Assembly: GCA_028564705.1 (NCBI GenBank)
Contig: JAPXFQ010002814.1
Coordinates: 434,001-498,000, forward strand
From: Apricaphanius iberus
Taxonomy: Eukaryota > Chordata > Actinopteri > Cyprinodontiformes > Aphaniidae
Direction: 5' to 3'
DNA length: 64,000 nt
In this document: piece by piece, positions 39,901-52,755 of the stretch
Position numbering within the stretch: position 1 is the stretch's first letter
Layout of the letters: every line of letters begins with the position of its first letter
Translations under genes and position numbers: made by a program
Notes under the pieces: model-generated
Seen by the model: only the letters and a program-made list of their open reading frames with translations
What the model was told of the DNA's origin: nothing
Database searches by the model: none

Positions 39901-42900
39901 AAGAAGAGAGATGGTTCATTTTGGATAAGATGATCTGTTTGATCTTCTGTCTCCCTCCCCATTCAAAGCAGGCTTGGGCTGGTTACCTTCAACTGTACAG
40001 GCCATGCAGTTGTTCAGCGTTGCCCCTCCCCCACGTGTTGCTGTACTTCACGGCCTTAATGTTTCGCTAATTGTTTTATAGTACAATTTAACATGCTTTG
40101 TTTACAGTGTACTAAGATCATGTTCTGCGTCTTTACTGATTGGAGGCACTTGTCAATCTCCTCCGTGTCGTGGCTCCTGTGCTTACCAAATTTATTGTGT
40201 CCTGTTATAAGAATCTTCTTGTCCAGAAAAAAAAAAAAAAACAGCACAAACAACTACCCATAACTTTGTCCCTCACTCTGACAGAGACCCCTGCTCCAAG
40301 ACCCTCAGTGGAAAAATACGCACCCAAGAAACGCAGACAAAGAAACAGTATCATATTAACTATTTTATATTTTTATATCTACAAACGTTGAACTTTCACA
40401 GTATTGAAACTAGTGAAAACTGCATCAAAAATTAATGTATGTCTGAGAAAAGTCTATTAGGTGTGTCGTAAGGGGTTTTACAGCTTTAAAACATATATAA
40501 TAATTGTAAAACAAAAAATAAAGATGACTGCTTCACAGATTTTGCCTGCCGCAAGTTATTTCTAGAACGTAACCGCTGCAATAAACAAGGAAAACTGTAT
40601 ACATTTTTAAGTTTGAGCTTGCCAGCCAACTTGAGTTGCATTTGGTTTCTGAAACATTGGAAGTCAGTTAAAAAAACAAAAACAAAAAAACACCAGGGTA
40701 GCAACCATGTTGTGATTTAAGCTCAATTATTTCTGGCTATGAGAATTGCCTCAATGGCAAAATATAAGTGGATCCATCACCATTTAGATTTGTCTGGATG
40801 GATTTATCAGGACACAAATTAATTTTTATGAGTCCGCAAAGATATTCTAAACAGTTTTAATTGGGCATAAATCCCTTGAGCATCAATTATTTGGTGGGAA
40901 GGTGTTTCTTATAGAGCTCAGAAGCCAATATCATTGGCTGAAGCAAATATAACTTGCTCCCAAAGACCGCATTTACACATTTTATATTGATCAGGAAAAA
41001 GCCATGGATCGGGAGTTGAACATTAGCAGATGGAGGCCTCATTAACAGAACTCAGCTGCACAACTTTGCTGCATATTTGGTTGTTGAACTCTAGAAGGTT
41101 AAAAGTAATTACCAACTCATCTGTTCGGCAGGAAAATGATTGAATTGTGTTTGGGGCTGTGGCATAAGTGGACAAAAAACATGACACCGGAGTGCAATTA
41201 AAGCTTGGAACTGGATCAGTAAGTCCAGATGGTTCTGTGCCATGTCACCAAAATCATGGTGTATACTGACAAAGCCAGGAGGACACACAGAGTGCATAAC
41301 ACTTTTTTTTTTTGGGGGGGGGGGTAAATTTTAGGGACCAGCTGTGAAAGTATTTGTTGAGGAATTAAACTGGGTATATGTACGCTCAGTCTAGCAGAGC
41401 GCAGAGGCTGCCAACAAACACTAAGTCATATATTTTATGCGTGCAAACCTGCATGTCCTTACTTATCTATTTATTTGGTCTTAACCATAGTGGAGTGTTG
41501 GAGTGTGAATGATCCTGATAAAAAAAGACACCTGTCCACATACTCGGACAAACAGGTGATATAGATGCAGGTAGTAAGTGGAGGATAAGGGCATTTTAAA
41601 GATGAACTAACAGGTTTATGCCCAGCCCTTGATTTAAAATTTTGTGCAACATAATCAAATGTTTTCCTAAAACATTTTGTTGACCAAATCTGTCCAGTTG
41701 ATGTGTATTCAAACACCTTTGTATGGTCGCGCCAGTCGCCAGCTTTTCAAGAGCATTATACTTCGCAATTCGTTCCTGGACTTTGACATTTGCAAAGTAC
41801 CCCCTGACCTTAATGTGACTGACTCACCCCAGGAGAACTCCACTTTTAGATTCTGAGAGGTTGCATGCTGAGTCCAGCCCAAACATATCGCAGCATTCAG
41901 CCAAGAGGCATAGGGCAAGGTCACCTGTATGTGCATTGGGGTGTATTTGCCTGGTTACCCAAAGAGTGTTTTAGTGCATATAAACACAAAGACTCACTCA
42001 GGTCAGAGAGTATCCTCTCTGCTCTGTACAGCAGCAGCCCTTCTGAAATAATGACTGAAATGTCTGACTGCTTTACCTCTCCTTATTTTCACACAGGGCA
42101 CGGATAGAGCAACCATCGACAGCATCAGCAGTGCAGATTTTGTTCTCCTCTCTTTGAGCTCCCAAATCACTTCATTGAATCCCTTGTGCTTGCAGATTCG
42201 TGCTTCACACAAAGTCTTTTAATGGCTTAATTAGAATTAGTCAGCATCTAGTGAAATTAAACTGGTACGTCCTAAATGGGTTCTTTTGTAAGTTGTGCAG
42301 CGTCTGGGTTCATGCTGCTCACTCAATTACACAAGAACTCCATTAGTTTGAGTGAGAGTTTATGCAATGCTGAGGCACATTTTACCACGAGCAGGGTAAT
42401 GTGTAAAATATACGAGGAGGTGAATGTGGAGTAGCTTCTGTGCACTGGGGGGGAAATGTGTCTGAAGAGGAGGTAGACGAATAAATAAATTCTTAAAAAT
42501 TCATTCGACATTTAGATTGAAGTCGAAATAATCCAGGCGGTGCAACAGAGTTCCCTGAGAACAGCTGCGATCTGTTTGACATGAGAGTATTTGCTTCGGC
42601 GAGAGAGGAGAGTGTTGCTCCTTTTGTCTGGAGACATACCTTGTGAGGATGTTTGCACAGACCAATCAGACTTTCATCAAACTCCATTCTCTACTCGTCT
42701 GAGTAAAGTCTTTTGGTCCCCCACTGGCAGACATCAGCTCTCTACACTTCTTCCCCACCCCAACAGCTCTTACTTTTCTTGTTCAGCTTGGGAAAGCAAA
42801 AAAGGCACCCAATTATTACTCATATCTTGGTACATTGTGATAAATTGAGTTTAGGGAAGATTCAAGATGTAGGTAGGAAGAGCAGCTTATAAAGCTTCTC

Positions 42901-43419
42901 TGTCTCTTCAAATCATTTAGACTTGAAGGGTATGGAAATGTTTCCCGACTGTTAAGTTTCCTTTTTTTTTAAGATCTTTTAGAAAACCTAATGCTTGAAG
43001 GTACCATCAGGCTTTAGCGAGTTTGTTCTTGCTCTATAATCGATCACTCCAAAGCCAGGTCACTAAGGTCATGACAAGTGGAGCGATCTCACATTTCAGG
43101 GAGAGCTTTTGAAAGCTGCTACAGAAGACAAAAAAACAACCAACAAAGAAATTCACCATTTTGACCGTTGACCTTTTGTGTCGGCGATGTTTGGATGTGT
43201 ATTTACCCTTAAACATCAGGTGAATAATGAAGTCTAGTTCAGCAGGGTAATCGGCTATTGTTGGCAAAAAACAAGACAAATATGAAAAGGCAGGAATGTT
43301 TTTATGGATTTTCCCACATGGCTTAAAAGTTTACATTTCTTTCAGTCAACCTGACTTGCTATGTGAGGTCTTAAGAAAAATCTGCTAACAATAAAATAAA
43401 ACGAAATGCTGCAGACAAT
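36985..43419. other. Non-coding sequence with a T11-G11 tract
   Basis: No supported gene. Many overlapping small ORFs on both strands carry no family features. An unusual T11 run joined to a G11 run lies at 41303-41324, and A-rich runs at about 38332-38352 and 40228-40242. Confidence 0.5.
41303..41324. repeat. Poly-T/poly-G junction tract
   Basis: Eleven T residues (41303-41313) run directly into eleven G residues (41314-41324). Confidence 0.9.
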
Positions 43420-44205
43420 GCACTAATAAACCAATTTATTAGGCAGGCCTTGCTAGTATCAGGTTCTGCCCTTCTTTTTCTTTAGGACTGCCTTAATTTT
43501 CTTAAGGTATAGAATTAACAAAATAGCTGTACATCCATGATTGGAATCTCTTATTATCTATGCTATATTACATTGAGATCTTGTGGCTGTGGAGATCTTT
43601 GGAGTAAGGTGAATTCATAGTTACATTCAAGAAACTAGTTTTTGGTACTTGAAATAGATATTATTCCATCCATTATCTACAAGGTCTATCCTCTGTGTGT
43701 GGGGGGCTGTATGACAATTACCTAATAACAATTTAGAGTCTGTAGTGTTTTTATACTGTGGATGGAAGCGGGAGTACCTGTAGGGAGGAAACGTGTGGAC
43801 AGGGAGAACATGGAAACTCCATGCCGAAAGACCCCAGGCAGGGATTTAAACCCAGGACCTTCTTTCTGCAAAGTAGCAGGGGTACAAACTGTGCCACTGT
43901 GCATCCCCAAAAATCACCACTATGCAGAAATAGATATGAATAATTCCTAAATAAATTGCATTGATGATGTGGTGCCTTATGCTGCTGAAAGTAGCCAATA
44001 TAAGATAGGTTAACTATAGTCATTAAAGGTTGGACATGTATTCTCAGTAAGACAAACAGATGTTATGCAAAAAATTGTAAAATAATAAGTCACTTTCTTC
44101 CCCATTTTGATGCTTGTTTTATATTTCATATAGTTGTCTTCACCACGTCTAGGCATATACATTTGTGCAGCAGTTACATTGAACTTGCTGGCTTATACTA
44201 GCAAA
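43420..44205 (-). mobile_element. Decayed Tc1-like transposon interrupted by a SINE
   Basis: Antisense blocks of a Tc1 transposase family widespread in fish appear in order: TTATTAGGCAGGCCTTGCTAG near the end (about 43437-43457), GACTGCCTTAATTTTCTTAAGG (about 43486-43507), GAGATCTTGTGGCTGTGGAGA (about 43575-43595) and TTCAAGAAACTAGTTTTTGG (about 43626-43645). After the inserted SINE come GCTGCTGAAAGTAGCCAATA (about 43981-44000), AAGGTTGGACATGTATTCTCAG (about 44027-44048) and TCTTCCCCATTTTGATGCTTG (about 44096-44116). In the last block the minus strand still reads ATGGGGAAGAAA, the usual start of this transposase. The middle, with most of the catalytic domain, is deleted. Inactive. Confidence 0.7.
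43662..43926 (-). mobile_element. SINE (GATG-tailed family) nested in the Tc1 relic
   Basis: Reverse-strand copy, from the tail (ATTCCATCCATTATC, near 43663) to the head block (reverse of GGGGATGCACAGTGGCAC, about 43889-43906). The conserved central block is at about 43780-43870, with CGTGTGGACAGGGAGAACATGG and CTCCATGCCGAAAGACC. It is flanked by an 11-bp direct repeat GAAATAGATAT (43651-43661 and 43927-43937). The sequence outside the duplication on each side belongs to the Tc1 relic, so the SINE inserted after the transposon was already in place. The middle is shortened compared with the 48.7-kb copy. Overlapping ORFs on both strands (43722-44023) are shadows. Confidence 0.75.
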
Positions 44206-47200
44206 TGTAACATACAAGCATTATCATTGAAAAATATCTGCTTTCATTTAAATGTTCCCAAAAATGACACGGAAATATATTTATTCTATTCTTAGTAATC
44301 AATAGAAAGGCTTCTATAGATATTACAGTTATTATATGATCATCAATTTTAAAATATTTAGGAAAGAAACTTTGGTATATAAAAACTATGTGAGTTTTAG
44401 ATGTGATCTTTAGCAGAGTCAAGACAGTTTTTTGCTGAGTAGATTTTTACTTTGGACTATTATATGTATATTTGCACATACAGGAAAGTCATTCAACTTT
44501 CACTTAATGTAAGGCAGATCAACTTCTGCCAAAATTATAGGGTTTTTTTTGTGTTCTTTTTTTTCTTTCTTTTCAGAAAAGGTTGCTTGTGTTTACAGTT
44601 AGTCTTTCTGCTTGTTTCTTAGAAATTAGTCTGGTCCTGGTTCATTTGTTGTTGTTTATTTACTGTTAATCTATTGTAATGTTTGAAAATCAATGTTGTA
44701 ATAGAGCACACACGGAGAATATATAGATATATAACAAAATAAATGATTATGTAAGTCTATAAAGATGAAAGTAGACTTTGTTTATCATGACCAGCAATAA
44801 AATTAACATGTTCAGAAGTCTTGCCGCAACATCTGTTTTTGGTGTACTCTGATTATTAGCTGGTTGTAAATAGTTACCATTATTATACAGTATATCATTT
44901 AAAAAATAATATTTTAAAAAGTGCGTCTAAAGCCGTTTCTAAGCCTATACAAACAAATCCTTTCCACGACTTAAACCTCTGTATAACTTATACACATATG
45001 CAGACATGTATATAAACACATATGCCTGCTGTTTAAACCTTTGGATTACCCCACCACCACCACCACCTACACCCCCTTCCCTCCCCTTCTTCTCCCGCCC
45101 TCTGTCTAATGGAGTCGTGAGTGGACTCCAGGTGGAACCCATTTGAATTCCCTGTGGTCCTGACCACTGTGGTTGCCCATGACACAGTCATACCTCTCAT
45201 TTCCAGACCATTTACATCATATTCTTGCCACTTATGCTACAATCATTACAGCACCTTGAAGCTCGTGTTGCAATTTCTGGTCAACAATACGAATGCGAAC
45301 ATGCAGGACTGGATGGATGGAAAGCAGAATTAACATTGAAATCAAGTCTGTATTGAGTGCAAGCAGCATGATACATAATTTAGTTGTTGAAAATGTGCAT
45401 CACGTTTGCCGAGTCGGAGATGCTCTGCAATTCATGTTTTAAGATTTCATTATATTCCGTGCACTCGGCTCAGCATCAGATAATGATATTGAAATGCATG
45501 CACCAGTGGGATCTGCGTTATTGACATTGGAATTTGCTGTACCCCTGATTCGGAGGGTGAGCTGAAATTGCTGTTGTCTCTGCATGTCTGTGGATGTCTC
45601 TGTGTGTGGTGATTTTCACCCCATTCTTAAATCTGGCAGGGAATTAAGTGTCTGTTGGAGAATTATGCAAATATAGTTGGTTGAAACATGCAACGGAGGA
45701 AATGGAGAAATGTAAAAGCCAAATACAAAAACAAAATAATAATAAATGGAGAATTTTATGAACAGATGTTCACCAGATTAGAAAAATAGGTTGGTCTGGC
45801 TTTGTTTCTCACTTGGAAATATGTGAGAGAATGGTGCATTATTTTTGTTGGCATGATTCCTCTTAGTCAAAATGCTGCGTCTGAAGCTGTTGATCATTCA
45901 GAAGGACTTATAGCATTTTGAGTCATGTTTTTGCCAGATTCTATGAGATTACAGCATGATTTTATTTCTCTTTTATAGCATTTTTAGCCCTGTTTGAACT
46001 TAAATCTTCAAAATTCAATATAATATTTTTATGAGCATGTTCTGGTAGTTGACATAAGGCCGATTTTCGCCTTCTTGCTTCATTGTTCAGAAACTGGAAA
46101 AGGCCTGAGCGACATTGTGAGAGAAAAAAGCAGCCACGTGGTGAGATTTCACCTTCAGTAACTGTGTGATGACGATTAAGTCTGCTTTTTATCTTTCATG
46201 TTTTTAATTTTATACAATCGTTTTGTCAAACAGTTTTTCAGATATGTTGCTCATTATTTTCCAGTATAATCTGAAAGCAAGACCAGCATTTGTACAAAAA
46301 ATAAACACCATGATCGTCATAAGTAAAACTGAAATTGACAAAATATTCTGTAACTTTTCTTTAAACTCTAAGTTGCAGGAAGCTGTTACAACTGGTTACA
46401 AATATTGAATATCTCTATTGTTGCTGTAGGTAAATTTTTCCTATTTGCCTAAGTTATTTGTCTGTTTCATTCTTTGCTCAAACGTTTAAATGCTGGAAAT
46501 AATTTCAAGCAGATGCATACATGCAAAAGCCATTAAACTTGCAGTAAATACAGCTTTCAATTCCTTTGACACTTTTTTTCCTAGCCTTTGTCATTGCGAT
46601 CTAACAATACAGTAAATCATGCAATAATATAACACGCTGCCTTTTAGCTGTCATTCAAAACCAATCTTGGAATCGCTGTGATTTGCAGTTTTTCCAGGCA
46701 TGGCATGTCATTAGGCACTTGTAGATGATTGATGCCGAACAGGTAAAGGTTGTCAAAGTAGGCAACTCACCTCAGCGCTTATAGCGGTGTCTGAATTGTA
46801 TCTAATAAAGTAGCAATTAATGACCATCATCGTGTCTTGATATGCTTCACATCCACATTTATTTCTTTTTTGTCTTTTTTCCTGTCCTGCCTGTTGGCCC
46901 ACCTCTTCTCTGCCCTGTTCATTTGTCTGAGATCCATTTGTGCTGCATTAGGGGAAGATATGTGTAGAGAGAAGGGCAGCAAGGATAGGAAGAAGGAAGA
47001 TTGGGAAAATGGAGAGTGGCTGAGCTTTGCATCACAATGGAGAAATATCTCAAGGCATGTTTGCACTGCCTCAAAACGATGCATCCATCTGTATTCATTC
47101 ACTTACCCGTTTGTGTGCTCAGGCCCGTGTGCTTTAATTTGTCTCCATGGTGGGAATGCAACCCATCCCCATTGTATGCATGTGCAATGTTAAATATTTG

Positions 47201-48657
47201 TGATGCTAATTTGCTTTATTTGTTTTGCATCTTGGTCTCTTATTGGGTGTGCAAGTAATTCCCACTAATGAATTGTTTCAGTTGTCTAGAAGTTGGGAAA
47301 TGTTTTGTGTGAGTGTGTGTCAGGAGAGTACACACTGCCTTTGTGTGCATTGAGGGGAGCGTGTACGACCCCATTATTTAACCCGAGCCATCAGTCACAC
47401 TCAACAAGCCTATCATATTGGACCATTCAGAGACTCTGCAGGCAGAAGTTAGTGCTATTATCTTCCTGTCACCGGCTAGCCGCGTTGAGGTCCCTTGTGG
47501 AAAACCAATTGTATGAGTGAATGCCTTCCTGCTCTTGTTGTGAAGCTCTAGGGATGAGCACAGCTTCTTTCAAAAAGCACTTTCCATCCACCTTCAGCTC
47601 TCCACGTATTTCAGACTGTATTAGAAAAGGATAATTATGGAATTAAATGTTTAATATTATATGATTGACCACTTAATTTGAACGATCAGGAAGCTTTGGA
47701 AGCTCAACGGTTGAGAGAAAGGACGGTCTGAGTTATAATCATCTCGGCTCATCTCCAAAGATTTCTGTGCTGGTGCTCATCAATCATCATGTATGCAGAC
47801 TGTGTGCTTGAATTAATATTCATTTCATAAGAGACGCTTTATTTGCATGAACACACTGTCTGCTTCGTAAAAAATCGTCAAGCCCTTTCCTGCTGTTGTG
47901 ATAAGGATCTGGACATAAAACAGCTGAATATCTGAGACACAGCACTTAACCCGGCAACGCATTCCTTTTTATTACATAGTGATACGTAGGAGGGCTCTAA
48001 GCAGGCATAACAAGAAACATCATTCTTACTATGTTCTCAATCAGATAACTGAAGATCAAGTTTCACTGTGTGTCAGCAGGGTTGTATGGATTGTCGATGG
48101 ATTCATGAAAATCATCTTCAGTTTCCTCAGGTCAGGAAGTAACAGAGTGAGAAAGGCATGCAAGTGATGATGTGAATGCCATAGAAACTAGGGGGGGATA
48201 TGAGAAACTTCATAGCATACTTCCAAAACATTTTCAATGGATATGCAGCTTTTGGGTAATTTTTTTATTATTTTTATTTTTTTATTTTTTACCGTATATT
48301 TTCTTTCATTTTATTAAATCAAATACATATAGAAAAGGATGCAGAATCTGTTGTTGTAGTAGAGTAGCAGAAAATGCTCAAGAAACAGAAATAAAGCATA
48401 CTGACCAGTCGAAGTTAAAATTGAAGCAGAAAACTACATGAATACAAACTAAAGATAGTTGGAGTCCAAAAAAGGTTTGGAACACCCTGTAGAAATTAAT
48501 TTTTTGGCATCATAACAGTTAATGCATAAAATAACTGCATTAACAGCTATGCTAATTATAAAGTCACATTTTTACCATTTAGTTAATTATTTCATAAAAA
48601 ATCTTCAATTTTTAAACAAAATTTTCCTTCAGTTTATCCTGATAATATATTATCTCA
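44206..48657. other. Non-coding sequence, possible regulatory content
   Basis: No supported gene. A pyrimidine-rich CCACCA/CCCTTCC tract lies at about 45047-45100. The block 45390-45640 has balanced base composition, and an octamer-like ATTTGCAT occurs at about 47841-47848. Whether these are conserved enhancers cannot be judged from one sequence. The 118- and 85-codon ORFs at 46837-47258 have no recognisable domains. Confidence 0.45.
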
Positions 48658-48670
48658 ATGTTGACAATAC

Positions 48671-49036
48671 GGCTGCACGGTGGCGCAGTGGTTAGCGCTG
48701 TTGCCTTGCAGCAAGAAGGTCGTGGGTTCGTATCCCGGCCCAGGGTCTTTCTGCATGGAGTTTGCATGTTCTCCCCGTGTATGCGTGGGTTCTCTCCGGG
48801 TACTCCGGCTTCCTCCCACAGTCCAAAAACATGCATGATAGGTGAATTGATCACTCTAAATTGTCCCTAGGAATGAATGTGAGTGTGAATGGTTGTCTGT
48901 CTCTCTGTGTTGGCCCTGCAACAGACTGGCGTCCTGTTCAGAGTGTACCCTGCCTAACGCCTGATAATTGCTGGGATAGGCTCCAGCTGCCCCGTGACCC
49001 TGAATTGGATAAGCGGTTAAGAAGATGGATGGATGG
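48671..49036 (+). mobile_element. Full-length tRNA-derived SINE, GATG-tailed
   Basis: The head contains an RNA polymerase III A box, TGGCGCAGTGG (48681-48691), which fits the TRGCNNAGYGG consensus, and a B box, GGTTCGTATCC (48725-48735), one change from GGTTCGANTCC. The spacing is normal for a tRNA-derived promoter. The body continues through CTGCATGGAGTTTGCATG, GTTCTCTCCGGGTACTCCGG and CTGGGATAGGCTCCAGCTGC and ends in GATGGATGGATG. The whole is flanked by a 13-bp direct repeat ATGTTGACAATAC (48658-48670 and 49037-49049). This is the most complete of the four copies here, and the intact boxes and clean duplication suggest it is among the younger ones. ORFs read across it on both strands are not genes. 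The named family could not be assigned. Confidence 0.88.
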
Positions 49037-49049
49037 ATGTTGACAATAC

Positions 49050-49424
49050 ATAGTATGATTTCTCATTCTTTGCTACTACTAAGACCTGGTGTGGTTTTTT
49101 TCACTATGGATCCCCAATATATCAAAGTATATGTCACCTCTCTCTCTCTCTGTCTGAGTTGCAGTATGGTCTAGTGATGGTGTAAAGAAGGAGCAGTGGC
49201 TCACATGGGAAACTGTTGGCCGTGTGATTAAACATGTAAAGTACATGTAAAATAAGATGCAAAGCTGGTAGACTAAATTTGACTCGTGACTATGTGGCAT
49301 GCACATAGATGTTTGAGAGGGGAGGCATATATATATATATAATATATGTCGACGGAAAGTAAAATGGGCTGAAAGGGTCCAACATGACAGAAGATAAGAC
49401 TGAAGAGGGTCATACAGGTGCATA
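49050..49424. other. Short non-coding gap with (TC)n and (TA)n tracts
   Basis: Contains CTCTCTCTCTCTCTGTCTG near 49138-49156 and an imperfect (TA)n at about 49327-49347. No gene; the 125-codon minus ORF at 49079-49456 runs through these tracts into the transposon end. Confidence 0.6.
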
Positions 49425-49637
49425 CAGACGTGGACAAAATTGTTGGTACCCTTCATTAAATAAAAGAAAAACTCATAATGGTCACAGAAATAACTTTAAT
49501 CTGACAAAAGTAATAATAAATAAAAATTATATAAATGTTGACCAATGAAAGTCAGACATTGCTTTTCATCCATGCTTCAACGGAATTATTTAAAAAATAA
49601 ATGCATGAAACAGGCCTGGACAAAAATGATGGTACCC
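49425..49637 (+). repeat. Left IR/DR arm of the Tc1-like element
   Basis: Reverse complement of 50771-50983 with few mismatches. Direct repeats sit at its two borders (49428-49451 and 49614-49637). Confidence 0.9.
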
Positions 49638-49642
49638 ACAAT

Positions 49643-50615
<973 letters not shown>

Positions 50616-50770
50616 ACACACCACGTCACCAAACAACACAGTGACTACCTGGAGTCCTATATATAGGCCCACTGAGTGATTACAGGATTGTAGACACCTA
50701 GGATGCTGATTAGTGGACATACCTTGGATTAACATGTCCCTTTGGTCACATTATTTTCATTCTTTTCTAG

Positions 50771-50983
50771 GGGTACCATCATTTTTGTCCAGGCCTGTTT
50801 CATGCATTTATTTTTTTAATAATTCCGTTGAAACATGGATGAAAAGCAATGTCTGACTTTCATTGGTCAACATCTATATAATTTTTATTTATTATTACTT
50901 TTGTCAGATTAAAGTTATTTCTGTGACCATTATGAGTTTTTCTTTTATTTAATGAAGGGTACCAACAATTTTGTCCACGTCTG
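50771..50983 (-). repeat. Right IR/DR arm of the Tc1-like element
   Basis: Mirror of the left arm. The inner motif begins at 50771 (GGGTACCATCATTTTTGTCC) and the outer one ends at about 50980. Confidence 0.9.
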
Positions 50984-50985
50984 TA

Positions 50986-52499
50986 GGTATCAGGTTTTCT
51001 ACGTTTGTTGGAGCTCACTGATGTTTGTCTTTCCTCTTGTAATATTTTACTTTTTTTCAGTTCAGGTGTTTTGTCATTGTCAGAGCACTCACACAGCAGG
51101 TCTGATCACAATATAACACATTTGAGTCACACTCAGTTGGAAGAGCACAAGCACACTGTTAACGTCAGGATTCGTGGCGGTGTTTAGCAGCAAATAGAAA
51201 GCAATTTTGCATCGTTACTACACCAGATTAATATATCTGTGTGAAACGATTGAAGCTGGCAACTCTTTGCGTTTATTTTTAAATTTTTTATTTCGTATTA
51301 CTCTTTGATTATAATCCTTTGAAAACAGCTTTATACTGCCTCCTATTTATCTCCCAAACTCATAATTGCATTGAAACAACATATTACCCCCTGATCAACC
51401 ACTGCTCTCAGTGTCTATATCATCCAGCTCCCTCAGATAAAAAGTCACGTAATTAGAACTATCATGTTTCATCTTACACCCTTTGGCACATTGGGAAAAA
51501 AACACAAACAACATTGCTGATTAGGAAGAAGTTGCACTTAAGGAACATTGAGGCAGTAATGAAGAAGTCTCCTTGATATGGCAGAGAACAGACGCTGCAG
51601 TTTGTCACTAGGTCTGCAAAATGTTGGCCGGCTTATCTAAAGGAGTTATCCTAAATACCCTCTCAGAACGAGTACCCTTGAAACGTCAGCACCATAATGT
51701 ATCACAAGGCTCCTTCTGGAATACAAGACAAGTTGGCAATACCAGACCACTGCCGTCTTTTTTTTAAAAGTCTTTCCTCCGGTTCTAGTTTCTTTTTTTT
51801 TTGAAAAGCATCCAAATTTTCTTAGAAATATGTATTTCTTTATGATTCTTTTGGCACTCCATTGCATTTATTTGGAGGGGTGGCGTTGCTAATGATCTAC
51901 TCTGATATAGCTTTTTCGAACCGATGAGATAATTTTCTGGAGTAACACCTGCTTTGAGATTGACCATGTACTTTGTCCCAAGATTAATACAGTCATTGTA
52001 ACAACTTGCATCTCCTTCAGCCTAATGTATCTAAAATTAAGGGAGGTAATTGTTAGATAACCTGTTGATTTTGTTCTTGATTTTTTTTAGCATTTGATTT
52101 ATTAAGGAGAGAATGTCAATCTACCTACAAAATGAACCAAAACTCTGACAGTGCAGAAGCTAAGCAACCGACACCAAACAAAATCTACTTCTCTATCTTA
52201 GCAGCCTCAATCAATTGCCAGAATTCTGCCGTAGAAAAGTATTTCTTTTTAAATAGCTTCTTACATGTCTGACTTTGTTTTAGCACCTCACCGAGATTAA
52301 AGAGTGTTGTTTTTAGCGTGACCTGGCAATTGTTACGTATGATGCATTTCTGGATTGGGAAAAAATCCGATGTTTAATTTTCACTACAACTTGGCTGCTT
52401 CTCAACAACTTAAAGCTCCACCTACCTTGAGTGATTGCCTTTAAAACGATAGTTTGAAGACTAGCTTGGACATCCATGGCCTTAGTGGGGTTTTCTGTT
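50986..52499. other. Non-coding sequence, nothing recognised
   Basis: No supported gene. A poly-T stretch lies at about 51759-51800, with small ORFs around it. Confidence 0.5.
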
Positions 52500-52755
52500 C
52501 TTTTCAGTTATGTTTGAAGACTCATTTAAAACCCAACTCCAGTCTTCTTGCTTAGAGCAAAATTATTATATGTACAATTTTATCCTACATGAGCCAATGT
52601 AGTAAAGGCATCCTTAGCAGAAAAAAAAAAGTCTGGTAGTGATGTTTCCCTTTCTCTGCTTTTCAAGGGGGGGGTATGTGGGGTCCTTTTAATTTGTAAA
52701 GCACTTCGATATACTATTTTGAATGAAAAGTGCTTTATGAAGTTTGATTAGACTA
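52500..52755 (+). mobile_element. Possible L2-type LINE 3' remnant
   Basis: The stretch TTTGAAGACTCATTTAAAACC (about 52513-52533) resembles the codons at the end of L2-type reverse transcriptases, where a leucine- or phenylalanine-rich 'LKTxL' tail precedes the stop. The terminal block TAAAGCACTTCGATATAC followed by GAAAAGTGCTTTATGAAG (about 52697-52742) is a common fish LINE 3' end. The body upstream is not recognisable. Confidence 0.4.

Noticed and set aside
46837..47258. Two overlapping ORFs of 118 and 85 codons
   Set aside because: Hydrophobic low-complexity start and no family resemblance; an opposite-strand ORF of similar length overlaps.
48671..48745. Possible functional tRNA gene
   Set aside because: A and B boxes are good, but the flanks do not form an acceptor stem and the unit continues as a SINE with a target duplication.
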